The translations under genes were made by a program, and so were the position numbers. Positions 23,670 to 34,199 of a stretch of DNA of 64,000 nt are shown in pieces (position 1 is the stretch's first letter; every line of letters begins with the position of its first letter). The notes below the pieces were generated by a model. It ran no database searches. It was given only the letters and a program-made list of their open reading frames with translations, and was not told the origin of the DNA. The DNA is from Cristatella mucedo (taxonomy: Eukaryota; Bryozoa; Phylactolaemata; Cristatellidae), in the NCBI GenBank assembly GCA_009760855.2, contig WPIO01000058.1, forward strand, positions 535,001-599,000. The letters are read 5' to 3'.

Positions 23670-24375
23670 CTGTAATGTATCTCCATCTGTAACTCCATAA
23701 AGCCATACAGACAATGTAGGTATTACGCAGGAGAGTTTTGTATAGTGAACTCACAGGCTAATCGGCTTTCTGTACGCATTCGGTAGCCAAAAGACTTCGT
23801 CTCACGCAACAAACAGAAAGTAGGAGGCATAGCTGAGTCAGGAGAGCAGTTGAGATAGTGAGTAGCATTGAATTGACTCAGGACCACTGAAAAGGATGAG
23901 TCACAGTCGGCGGCAAGAGAGTAGTTTTCGTTGCGTAAGAATTGTGGAAACAAGTTCCACAGCCTAGGACCTGCGGAGCTAAAACCTCTGTCGCTAGCTG
24001 TCTTTAAGCGGAAGAATGGAACAGCTAATTTGTTTTCCATACAGGACCTGAGAGCCCTAGGAGGCTGAAACTGGTGCAGCAGTTCAGCTAGGTACGAAGG
24101 AGCCAAGCCGTATCGGGCCTTGTGGGTCAGCGCAAGAACTTTACTCTGTATCCTTCGATTAACCGACAGCCATCCTACCTTATTCAGCATAGAAAACACG
24201 TGGTAAAACCTCTGGGACTTGAAGACGAGCCTTGCAGCCATATTCATAGCTATTTGCAGTGGCGTAGTAGCTTTCTCTGGTAGCCAAGTCAAAATGGAAT
24301 TACATTAATTAAGCCAGGACAGAACTGAGGAGCTAGTTACCTTCTTTTCAAGCCACTGTGGAAGACAGCTCCTTA
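23670..24375 (-). mobile_element. LINE B C-terminal region and 3' end
   Basis: The minus strand encodes 189 open codons (24292 down to 23723) with KVLALTHKARYGLAPSYLAE, RGFSSAGPRLWNLFPQFL and CLLRETKSFGYRMRTESRL, matching the end of the long LINE B frame at 34277-35659. The 3' UTR includes GAGTTACAGATGGAGATACA. The polymerase is missing (5' truncation). Confidence 0.85.
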
Positions 24376-25069
24376 TACTTTATAGGAATCGGACGTGACG
24401 ATATTTTCAGAGCTCGAGAGCATCAGCCGCTGCTGATCAGCCACTGAAGCGGCCGAAGCGGCGATTAACGCTCAGCCGCTCGCCCTGTCTCTGGACTTTG
24501 ACTACGGGAAGCTGTGGGGGTGAAGCCGAGCAGGCAGAAGCAGAAGGTAGTGGGGGAGCACTCCGCCGCCGCCCAGGCCCTTGGAACTCAGCCGCCCAGG
24601 CCCTCGATAGCGTGTGTGACTGCCTGCGATACTTGCACGCGTGTGCACGCTCGTATGCACGTGCTCGCGCCCGTTGGAAAGTTGCCACGAGTCAGAAATG
24701 GCCGGAGGCCCTTGCAGCTTTGCAAGTTTGGCTGATTGCTTCGTGAAGATGTAGGGTTGGGGTGCCGCAGCTGCTCTCTCAATCAAGCACCCTTATGTAC
24801 TCAATGTATATGCAGCTGCATGCTAGTCAGCTTATCTTACAAGCACCCACATCTGCTTAAGTTATACCACGCGTTGTCGGCTCCAGCTTGCAGCCAGACC
24901 AGGTTGCTTTGTGGATGTGGGCAGTATGTGAGAGATTCTAATGAATGAACGTGGACTTTACCAGAGTTTCCCTTAAGCTGGCCTTTTATGGCTTATTTGG
25001 ACGGTAGTGTCTTAAAGTGTTAAGCGCTGGCAGTGAGTTGCCAATTGTGCTTTACCTGCTGACACTGTG
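24376..25069. other. GC-rich intergenic segment
   Basis: Positions about 24430-24700 are GC-rich and open in several frames on both strands, as expected from composition alone. No motif recognised. Confidence 0.4.
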
Positions 25070-25265
25070 CTTCTACCGCTAACCAAACTTCCATGCTGAC
25101 TGTGTGCATGTCACCCTCTAACCATGTTATTAGTCTTGTTGTTTATTGAGCATGCTGCCACCATCCATTTGATCGTGCTTCTTTTGCAGCAAATTTTAAA
25201 GTGCCTAGAAAGAAATTGAGTTCTCTGAGGGCGCTATATTAAATGCATTACTATTACTATTATTA
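25070..25265 (+). mobile_element. LINE A 3' end, solo
   Basis: Plus-strand CTAACCATGTTATTAGTC, TTGCAGCAAATTTTAAAGTG, CCTAGAAAGAAATTGAGTTC and TCTGAGGGCGCTATA, ending in ACT/ATT repeats. A LINE B on the opposite strand starts at once after it. Confidence 0.85.
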
Positions 25266-26950
25266 CTATGACAAGCTGTAGAAGCAGTCGTCTGAGCTTT
25301 TACAATTTAGGCAGCTGTCGAAAACGACACCTACATTTCGAGCACATGGTGATGGTCGCACAACAACATCACCTATTGGAAGAACAAAACCTTTTAATCC
25401 AGCCACACGCTTAGGGTTTCCCATGAGCAGCAGTTCGGTTTTATCGTCATTTAGTTTTAAGAAGTTTTCCAACATCTAGGATCGAATGTCAGCAGGGCAA
25501 GCATTCAGTTTATTAGTTGCTGCAGCAGATTCCGACGGTTTGAATGACAAATACAGCTGAGTATCGTCAGCATAAAAGTGATATCCTATTCCACGGGCCT
25601 TAGTCACTTTTCCAAGAGGTTGAGTAAACATGGAGAACTGCAAAGAAACTAGGAAAGACTCTTGTCCACAGGTGACCCGTCTCGTGGGTGAGACCTCACC
25701 GCCACACTTAAACGATTGAACAGGGTCAGACAAGTAGGATTTAAAGCAACCCAGTGCCTCGTCTGCCATGCCGAGAATGGTTCTCAATTGTTCCAGTAGG
25801 ACATCGTGATCAATGGTGTCGAAGGCAGCTGATAGATCTAGCAGAGCTAGGGCGGTGACATTCCCGTCATCTTTACCATATATAATATCATTGTTAACAC
25901 GGAGGAGAGCAGCTTCAGTGGAGTACTGCCTCTTGAATCCCGATTGATACGTTTCAGACATTTAATTCGTTTTAATATGTGCAACCAGCTGCTTAGCGAC
26001 AATTTTTCAACAAACTTTGACGAGAAACGAAGAAGGGAAACTGGGCGATAGTGCGCATGGACCTCTGTATCTACTCCAGGCTTTGTAAGAATGGTCCAGT
26101 GATTGCCGATTTGAAGGAATTGGGTGCGACCCCTTTTTCCGAAGAAGCAATACAAATCTCGGTTATTACACGGCTAAGTTGGTCTGCCAGTGAAGACCAC
26201 AGAGATGATGATATAGGGTCTTCAGAAGACGAGCTGTTTTTACTAGACCTTGTTAAGGTAGCCACATTGCATGCTAAAACCTCGGAAAATCTTTTAAGGA
26301 AGGACACAGGTTGCGATTCCACAATTACTTTACACGGATGGAGCTTTATGGAGCACGAATGTGCATAAGTTTTTTAGTAAAACGGCTGAAAACATTTCGG
26401 CTGAGGCGTTAATATCTGGCGAGTCAGACCTTTCAGCATCGGCCAGTAAATTGTTTACTGTATTTTAAATCTGCTTATAGTCCGAATAGCAGGAATTCAG
26501 TTTTCGAGTGAACAAAAAGGCCCAGGCTTTTTTAAGCTTCCGGATGTGAATTTAAAAGAAGTCTTTGAAATTGACTAGACCTGCATCAGACCCAGATTTC
26601 TTAAAACGGCGTTCAAGCCTGCGCCTAACACGGCGCATCTTTTGAAGTTTTTTTGTAAATTGATAGGAATCTCCGCTACTCCACGACTCTCACAACAGAA
26701 TGAACGGGAGCATGCTTGTCAAAAGCATTCCTCAGAGTCATGTTCACTGCATCAGTGAATGTATCGAGGCTGTTGGTCGAGTCTGGATGCAGATCAAGAA
26801 GATCTGCACCACAAACCAATTTAAAAAACTTGTCTATGTTAATGCTTTTTAATTTACGTCGCTGGACAAGTTCAATATCACCCTGTACTTACAAGGCAGC
26901 AGGAACAGTGAACGAGACCGAACAATGATCCGAGAGGGTTATCAGACACA
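25266..26950 (-). mobile_element. LINE B, endonuclease end through reverse transcriptase
   Basis: Minus strand, from upstream: an SDHCSVSFTVPAAL stretch near 26900-26935 (end of the apurinic endonuclease), a linker, the start of the polymerase (SSSSEDPISSSLWSSLADQL near 26190-26250), FQSGFKRQYSTEAALLRVN near 25900-25960, LDLSAAFDTIDHDVLLEQL near 25790-25850 and the catalytic YADDTQLYLSF near 25540-25580. YADD is intact, but the frame breaks at the GVPQGS motif (about 25660), near 25960 and at 25476. Confidence 0.85.
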
Positions 26951-27309
26951 CGAAATGGTCAAGAGATCTACTCTTATACTACCGACTGCGGCATATCCGT
27001 TCCAGCCTTATTAAGCTGCTACTTCCATGCTTGGTCGAAGTGAAGGATGCTAGCCGGGTGCCATTTATGCCCCAATGCAAATGCATTGACTATTTTATTT
27101 TCCGCGGTCAATGCTTTTTCTTTGTCATTGTAGGAGGTCTGTTTGAGCTATTCCGACAGTTTCGTTATCGAAGTCCACCGATGATCGTCAAATGCTTGCC
27201 TGGGATTTAGTGCTTAAACCTCTTGCCCTATTAACGCACAACTAGTGTCGAAACAGAGTTAATTAATTTCAGATTGTGGTGTGGAATAGGGGCTTTGCAG
27301 TCAATTGAA
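26951..27309. other. Probable LINE B endonuclease remains, not resolved
   Basis: Directly upstream, on the minus strand, of the SDH motif of the preceding LINE B, so it may hold decayed endonuclease sequence. I could not confirm motifs. Confidence 0.35.
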
Positions 27310-27480
27310 TGAATGAATACTAGCTGATTTAACAGCCTCTTTTTTGTATAGCGACAGAAAGGCCTTTACGGCTATCACCACCGCTTGCAGTGGCGATAAA
27401 GGATCGCCCACCACAGGATTCGAACCCACGACCTCGGGGCCGAGGTCGTGAAAAGCAATTGTCTGAGACCATGCATACGA
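27310..27480 (-). mobile_element. SINE2, tRNA-derived
   Basis: Reverse-oriented copy with a perfect B-box complement (GGATTCGAACCCACGACC at about 27417), the body GCCTTTACGGCTATCACC and CCGCTTGCAGTGGCGATAA, and the 3' end ATACTAGCTGATTTAACAG beside GAATGAATGAAT. It matches 28595-28777 closely. Confidence 0.85.
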
Positions 27481-27867
27481 AACGTGGCTAACTTTTGTGG
27501 ATGCAATACGAACTGAGACTAGTCTTACGGGCAATGTAAATTAAATCTTCCCGACGAAGATTTGAGAATTATTTCCTATGGATGAGAGTGGATTGTGGTA
27601 TTTGCCTCGGTCATTTCTGGCGCTTGCCGTGCATTGCTGGCGATGGGATGCCACCGCAATGGCTGGAATTTACGTGGGTGCGGACTTAACACAGTGCACT
27701 TTAATAAATTATAACTAAATAAATAATCAATATAAATCAAGCTCCGCAAATCAATTTCTAGTCGTTTTGAGGTTGATTGCAGTAGATCGTAGTATTTCCC
27801 CAGGCCGTAGCGGTCGATTGGAGTGTGTTGCACAAGAATGCCGATCTCAATGCAACTGAAATCTTGT
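27481..27867. other. Intergenic, no feature recognised
   Basis: Nothing recognised apart from an AT-rich run. Confidence 0.4.
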
Positions 27868-27955
27868 GAGTAATAATAATAATAATAATAATAATTCACT
27901 TGATAAAGCACCCTCAGAGAACTCAATCTCTTTCTAGGCGCTTCGCAGTACACTT
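27868..27955 (-). mobile_element. LINE A 3' tail with (AAT)n
   Basis: Plus-strand AAT repeats (27871-27895), then GCACCCTCAGAGAACTCAAT and CTCTTTCTAGGCGCTT, the reverse complement of the LINE A tail. Confidence 0.75.
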
Positions 27956-28269
27956 TTTACTGAGAGTACTGTCATATGCAATAAAAAAAGACCTTTTAGA
28001 GCAAGATTTCTTTCGCTGTGATTTTTAATGCAGAGTATTGTGGTATATATCTGCAGATTGTGGTATTGGCTGTGCCACTGCAATCGATTTAAGTAGATAT
28101 TTGTGAGAACGCACTCGGAACGGCACTACACTTTATTAGTACACTTGAAATATAGCATCGTTTTTATATTCCAAACTATTTGGAGCTTATAATAGCCGAA
28201 TTAGTTCATTTAAAGTGGATTTCGGTGGATTGTAGTGAATTTCGATACAAGCCCCAGTCTTTGCAGGTC
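27956..28269. other. Intergenic, no feature recognised
   Basis: A repeated GATTGTGGTAT / GTGGTATAT phrase near 28030-28070 is the only structure noticed. Confidence 0.4.
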
Positions 28270-28905
28270 GTTTGCAAATTCCTACACTGACCAACAAGGT
28301 CCACTGCCACGGCTTGGCTCCTCCATACCTAGCTGAGCTGCTGCATCAATTTCAGCCTCCTCGCGCTCTCAGGTCATGTATGGAAAATAAATTAGCTGTT
28401 AAATTCCTCCGCTTAAAGACCGTTGACTACAGACGCTTAGGCTCTGCAGGTCCTAGACTGTGGAATTCGCTTCCACAATTCTTACCCAACGGCATCTGCT
28501 CTCCTGCTGCCGACTATGGCTCATATTTTCCAGCGGTCCTGAGCTGCTACTTCAAAGCTACTCACTACCTCAACTGCTCTCCCGACTCTGCTATTAAATT
28601 AGCTTAAAATTAAATACTAGCTGATTTAACGGCCCCTTTTTTGTACAGCTGCAGAAGAGCCTTTACGGCTATCACCACCGCTTGCAGTGGTGATAAAGGA
28701 TCGCCCACCGCAGGATTCGAACCCACGACTTCGGGGCAGAGGTAGCAACCGCCTTACCTAGTGAGCAATTACGGCTCACTCTGCTATGCTTCTCAATTTC
28801 TCTTTGTTGCGTGAAATGAAGTCTTTTGGCTACCAAATGCGTACCGAAAGCCGCTTAGGCTGTGAGTGCACTATACACAACTCTCTTGCGTAAAACCAAT
28901 ATAGT
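28270..28905 (+). mobile_element. LINE B C-terminal region, split by a SINE2
   Basis: Plus-strand frame with GLAPPYLAELLHQFQPPRAL, NKLAVKFLRLKT and GPRLWNSLPQFL (28300-28500), then NCSPDSA at 28575. It resumes at 28778 with CYASQFLFVA- and GYQMRTESRLGCE-type coding and ends near 28905. The gap is filled exactly by a SINE2. Confidence 0.87.
28595..28777 (-). mobile_element. SINE2, full-length copy with target duplication
   Basis: 183 bp between two perfect copies of ACTCTGCTAT (28585-28594 and 28778-28787). On the minus strand: a tRNA-like head with GGGTTCGAATCCTGCGG (B box), a body with CACTGCAAGCGGTGGTGATA that can fold, and GCCGTAAAGGCTCTT, then an A-rich stretch and CCGTTAAATCAGCTAGTATT. 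Insertion split a LINE B. The short duplication and absence of terminal inverted repeats fit target-primed insertion. Confidence 0.9.
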
Positions 28906-29109
28906 CTTTGGGGAGTTACAAATGAAGATACATTATATTACGTATGCACAATAATGCGTGAGTGCAACGACATGAAATTTAGTAAGTATACAAACCAGAC
29001 GGTGTAGTACAATATGCAAGCAAAACTTGAGCGCTACCGCCAATATCTGGTGCATTCTAGCTTAATTGGAGTGAATTGCGGTGCCTTGCATTAATTCGTC
29101 GAAATCACT

Positions 29110-30870
29110 ATATAATAATAATAAAAAAAATTGTGTAGGGTCCTTAAAGAATTGAATCCCTATCTAGACTCTTGACATATTCTGTAAAGGAGGCATGATC
29201 AAATGGTTAGTGGTAACATGTACAATGTCGTACAGGAAAATATAGACGGAGTTAACATATGCAGTGTCATCATGCATATATGGTTAGTGGTGAAATGCAC
29301 ACTGTCAGCACGTATAAGCACAAAAAAGCAAGTCACAAATACCCAGCAAATTCTATGCGTAACGGGCGAGTATGTAACTTTTTTTTAATGTGAAGTCAAG
29401 GGATGTCGTGACGTCAGCCAGGAGTGAGTTCCAGGCTTTGGGAGCATACAAACTAAAGGCACTGTCCCTGGAGAATTTGAGGTTGGTTGGAGGCGTAGCT
29501 AAACGATTTGAGCCAACAAGCGGGTGGTACTTTGCATAGGGTGGTGGGGAGTAGTTCTGAAAGGTTGGCTGGAGCAAGAGAATGAAGGATCTACAAGTGA
29601 GTGACATATACTTAAAGCCGATATGCTGCTTGATTGAGAGACAGTGCAAGTTGGCGCGAAGCGGTGTGAAGTGGCAACTTCTACGCTCACGACACATAAG
29701 CTTAACTTCAGAGCTTTACACTAACTGTAAGTGCATGAGTGCACAGATGGGTAAACAAGCAAGCTGCGACCTACAGAAGTTACGACGGTTATTCAATAAT
29801 CAAACTAACAAAGTTTATATGGCCTTGGCCTAGGCTGAGCAGGCCCGAGTTTAAGCATTTTATGGAGCTTAATGTAGGCTGGCTTGGCTGTAGAGGCGAT
29901 GTTGTTGTCTGGTGAAAGGTCACTTTAAAACAGGCCGCCTAGATTTCTTGCCAATGCGACAGGAAAGATTCTGGCTGAGCCAACTTTTGAGAGTTAAGCT
30001 TTCCAATTTCTATGTCACACTTGGTTTTCCAATACCTATTAATTGTTTATATCGTCATTCCATTTGAGAAGTTTCGCTGTCATCCATGTACGTGCGTCAG
30101 CGCTACATGCAGCAAGGGAGTTGAGAGAATTTGACCTGCTGGAGGGGATCAAAGCAAAGGTGCAACTGAGGGTCATGGAAGTGGAAACCTAGCTTGGCGA
30201 CCACATCGGTAAGAGGGAGAGTATAAATTGTGAAAAGAAGCTGACCGAGCACAAAGCCCTGAGGTACCCTGTACGTTAGTGGCTCTTGGGATGATCTTTA
30301 TCCGTTCACATCAAAACTCCAGAGTCTCACACTGAGATGGGACCTGAGCCATTGCAGTGCTGTACCAGTGAAGCCCAGGCGAGATAAGAAGCACTCCAGA
30401 CGGACTTTTGATTAATAGAAAGATAAAGGAAAACAAGCAAAAAGATTTACCAAAGTCTGCATTCCTAAGGTCATTATAAAGCCAAATCAATGTTGACTCT
30501 GTTTAGTTTAGCGGTTAGCTCTAAAACAGAGCGGAATTTAACTTGCTAAGTTCGGAAGTTTCAATATAAGAGTTCAGATGATCTACCAAAACCCGTTCCA
30601 GTGCCTTTGCTAGGAGCAGCAATAGGTAGATTTGTTGGGAGCTGCTGAAGTCCTCTTTGTCTAGTGCTGCTTTGCTATTTAGTGGCCTAACAACAGCGAT
30701 CTTGAAATGTGCTAATCCAAGAACAGAGACTAACGACATGTTAGCAATGCACGAGGGATCAAGAATGCATCAAGAAGATCGAGCGATGAAGCGTCACAGC
30801 GCCGAATAAGGACAGCCGGAATATGGTCTCGAAGACAAGTAGTCTTTTTTGACTGGTATATGAATTCAAT
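29110..30870 (-). mobile_element. LINE A, reverse transcriptase to 3' tail
   Basis: Minus strand: tail at 29110-29170 (TAGGGTCCTTAAAGAATTG on plus), 3' UTR to about 29390, C-terminal coding 29353-29700 (CRERRSCHFTPLRANLHCL; KAWNSLLADVTTSLDF), a linker with KLSSDD-type remnants near 29880, then polymerase pieces near 30180-30300 (PQGFVLGQLLFTIYTLPL read from plus-strand 30190-30270) and FSSSQQIYLLLLLAKALERV near 30590-30660. Many breaks; inactive. Confidence 0.82.
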
Positions 30871-31009
30871 CCGGCGTCACTTGTGCAGGCCTTGAATACA
30901 TTAAGGTGATGTACGGAACTGATGGAAATGAGTCATTCGGTGGTTTTTACCGAGGGACAAGAGTCGAATGTGGAAGTGAGGATGATACTAACTTCGAGAT
31001 GAGCTCCCA

Positions 31010-31490
31010 GATTTTGTCTTGTCTGTATCTCTGTCTGTAACTCCACAAAGCCACTAAGACTATGTACGCGTTACGCTAGCAAGTTTTGCATTGCTCAATC
31101 ACAGCCTAAGTGGCTTTCGGTACGTATTCGGTAGCCAACAAACTTCATGTCACGAAAAAGAAGAAATTAAGAAGCACAGCTGAGTTCGGAGAGCAGTGAG
31201 ACGGTGAGTAGCATAGAAGTAGCAGTTCACATAGTCTGGAAAGGATGCACGATAGTCGGCAACAGGAGGTAGATATCGTTGCAGAAGAATTGTGGAGGTG
31301 AGCTCCACGGTCTAGAACCTGCACAGCAAAAGCTTCTGACGCCAACGATTTTTAAGTGGAGATATGGAACAGCCAATTGTTGCCCATTGAGGAACCGAGG
31401 GCGCGTAGAGGCTGAAACTAGTGCAGCAGTTCAGCTAGGTATGAAGAGGCCAAGCCGAGGCGAGCCTTTCGGACAAAGTAGCTGGAGAAG
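31010..31490 (-). mobile_element. LINE B C-terminal region and 3' end, strongly decayed
   Basis: Minus-strand order matches 34200-34700: 3' UTR TCTGTAACTCCACAAAGCCA (31030), GGTACGTATTCGGTAGCCAA (31110), the GPRLWNS region near 31290-31320 and the LAELLHQFQP region near 31410-31440. Confidence 0.78.
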
Positions 31491-31789
31491 CGATCAGCTA
31501 AATCGCCACAAGGATCACTAGGAAAGCAGCTAACCTGTGAGCGATTACGGGGAGGGTTGATTGTAGACACAATCATTTTTGAATTCTTCGTGTGTGACTT
31601 AACAAATGTTTTTATAGAAGCTAGACATAACCATTGCTAGGATAGATTGCTATGACCTACTCTCTCGTTCTCGTGTGCCTGTCGGTGGACTGTCAGCCCT
31701 GACATTTTTATGCTTTCTCAAGTACTCGCTTAGTATACCAAGCAGATTTAATTGCTGTTGTAAACCCTAGACCATATGGACGAAGGTGC
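31491..31789. other. Intergenic, no feature recognised
   Basis: Nothing recognised. Confidence 0.4.
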
Positions 31790-32220
31790 GAAGTGGCGTT
31801 AGTTAGTGGTGTAAACTCCTCAAAATATCAGCTAATGTCGTGTTCCAGCATTCTACCGATAGTGACAGCTGGGCAGGAGAATTGGGCAGTGTGGGCGAAG
31901 AGGACAATTTTTTGCGGGTACTATCCATGTCAAGGGTGTACAGGCTTTGCGATTCACAGATGATTCGGGATTTTGAGGAGGGCAAACTGAATGCAGACTG
32001 AATGGGATCCCCATTTGGTCAGATGTTGAACTCGGTAATATAATCGGACGGTTGCTCGCAATTGTGGAGGTATATTTGATCAATAGTGCGACCGTTATTG
32101 TGAGTTGAGTCGAGCACAGGCGTCAAAAAAGAAAAAGAGTCCGTCAGCGCACAAAACTTGGCTCTGAAGGCGTCAGTTGAGTCGTCAAAATGAATGTTAA
32201 AAATTATTACCCATAACGAG
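31790..32220 (-). mobile_element. LINE A endonuclease end and linker
   Basis: Minus strand encodes FNIHFDDSTDAFRAKFCALT near 32140-32205 (endonuclease, compare FDDLVDALFAEFRAL at 6065), SDYITEF near 32030, and the linker KLSSSPTLPNSPAQLSLSVE followed by CWNTTLADI near 31830-31910 (compare 6340-6430). Frame breaks present. Confidence 0.8.
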
Positions 32221-32709
32221 GAGAGATCGATTGATAGGGTGAATTACGATCTGAAGTACGATCTGAACCACGCAAGTTCGCAAGTTCCGCCCGACCAATC
32301 AGTGTTCTTAATTGTTCAAGTAAGATATCAGATACGCGGTCGAGCGCTACTTAACTTAGAGATATATCTGGAACCAGATCGGCCACTTATTGCATGGCCC
32401 TTGCCATTCGTTGAACGTGTCCACAGAAATCTTTGGCTAGCCCAATCGACTTTGACTTGTATGATGACGCCAAAGCACGTTTACAGTGCGCAGTAACTAA
32501 TCTGCTGATTATTTTATTCGTTTAAAGCTCTGCAAGGAAATCAGAGTTCCGTTCCTAAAAGCATCTGAATTCCCGGTGATGGCAGGCAGCAATAGAGAAG
32601 CGACTGGCAAGACGCTGCCTATTCTACCAGTTATAGCTACGTGGCCTGTGCTCGTCTTTATGGAAAACAACAATGAGTAGCTCTCGATTTAGAAAACTCA
32701 AATGTTCCT
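32221..32709. other. Intergenic, possible further LINE remains
   Basis: A 100-codon plus-strand open frame (32194-32496) has no known motif. It may be antisense LINE debris. Confidence 0.35.
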
Positions 32710-32835
32710 AGCGGCTAAAGAGCAAGTGCCACTTTAACTCCACTTGCTACAGGCAATAAAGAATTGCCTGCGGCAGGGATCGATCGTATGACCTGGATCG
32801 GGAATCGCGAGCACTCACTCTGCCTGCCTTGAGTG
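32710..32835 (-). mobile_element. SINE2-like relic
   Basis: Plus-strand CCACTTGCTACAGGCAATAAAG, then CTGCGGCAGGGATCGATCGT in the B-box position, follows the SINE2 order but is diverged. Confidence 0.5.
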
Positions 32836-33109
32836 CTACCCTGGGTGCGTAGAAATGGCGATCTTGCTTCCTGTTTCTCGCTTATTGGGTTGTTGCCTCT
32901 CTTCGTTGGCTGCAGAGTGCTCAACACTCATTGTCGTCGAAAGCTAGGCAGGTCTCTAGAGGCGCTAAAAAGGATCAATTCTATGCTAGCTATTAGTGCC
33001 ATTATTTAGCTAGCATGCACGAGTACTCAAGTACCATGCTTAGACAAGGGTGCAAAAGTACACAGAAGGACACTGAGGGCAGCTGTTTAGTTGGACCCCA
33101 GCCACTAAA
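32836..33109. other. Intergenic, no feature recognised
   Basis: Nothing recognised. Confidence 0.4.
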
Positions 33110-33285
33110 AATATTTGCATGCGAAGTCTGTGCATATGACCTCTAACCATGTTATGCTTGTTTTCATTGAGCACACTGCCACTAACCATTAGATCATGCT
33201 CCCTTTGCAGCAAATGTAAAGTGCCTAGAAAGAGATTAGGTTCTCTGGGGCGCTATACACATTTATTATTATTATTATCACCCCT
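33110..33285 (+). mobile_element. LINE A 3' end, solo
   Basis: Plus-strand CTCTAACCATGTTATGC, CCTTTGCAGCAAATGTAAAG, TGCCTAGAAAGAGATTAGG and GGGGCGCTATAC, then (ATT)n. Among the best-preserved LINE A tails in the window. Confidence 0.85.
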
Positions 33286-33469
33286 GGCCAGTAATATGCA
33301 CTGAGCAATGCACACGTTCTCTTTGAGGTCCAAACAAGAAAAAACATGGGCAATGGGACGCTATGAAAAAGTACATAGTTCTGGCCCTTAGTCACTATGG
33401 TCGCCGATTTTTGTGACTTGGAAGTGCAAAAATTAAAACTCACATAAACTGAACGATAACTGAGAAAAG

Positions 33470-33960
33470 ATGATCTTCTTGAGCCTATTTGATAGATGCC
33501 GTAATCGGAGATGACTCGACCAGTCGGTAGTAACTTTTAGGCTTTGAAAGTACGATGACTGAAGGCACTGTTCCCGAAGAGATTTGAAATCACACTACAT
33601 TGTCCCGAGTCTCAAAAAAGCGGAAGCTTCGACTGAATGCACGATGTAAAATTAATTTAGATAGCCGAAGAAGCTGAATGGATAGACTTACTGGTAGATA
33701 CGAGTTGAGCAGATTGGTGAGACAGAGATAGTGGTAGCTTGTAGATTAATGTAACATGACCGCTGCGACGTTCAAGACAAATAAATCTGCCCATCGAGTG
33801 TCGCTCTAAGTGCAAGTGACTTTTTACACACGCCAAAAGAGTGAGTGACCAGCTACAAAACTCTAGATATAAAATATTGATCACCAGCCAGCTTGAAAGT
33901 CATGTTGTAATCTAAGCATGCTAACAATGTGAAATGTTTCTCAGGTGAAAGTAGGCTTAC
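33470..33960 (-). mobile_element. LINE A C-terminal region, diverged
   Basis: Follows the antisense order of LINE A: GTAACTTTTAGGCTTTGAAAG near 33530 (KAWNSL region), GAAGGCACTGTTCCCGAAGA, ACCGCTGCGACGTTCAAGAC near 33760 (ERRSGH region) and AAGTGACTTTTTACACACGCC near 33810. Confidence 0.6.
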
Positions 33961-34199
33961 TTGACTTCGGAACTGATTTGCTCATCTATATCAATAGTAA
34001 AAAATTATTTAGCGAGAGGACACCTCTATTTACTGCGGTGTCTGTAGGAGATGCGCTGGTCCACCCGATATGGTGGGCTAGGCTAGCATTTTTGACTAAC
34101 ACTTGGTTCTCCAACTATTATTCGTTAGTTTTTTCGTCATTCAAAATGTTGAGATCCACGTGCAAATATTAGCAAAACATGCTACTTATGAGCAGAACG
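33961..34199. other. Intergenic, no feature recognised
   Basis: Nothing recognised. Confidence 0.4.

Noticed and set aside
28690-28777. tRNA gene with perfect B box
   Set aside because: Part of SINE2, flanked by a target duplication and repeated at five other places.
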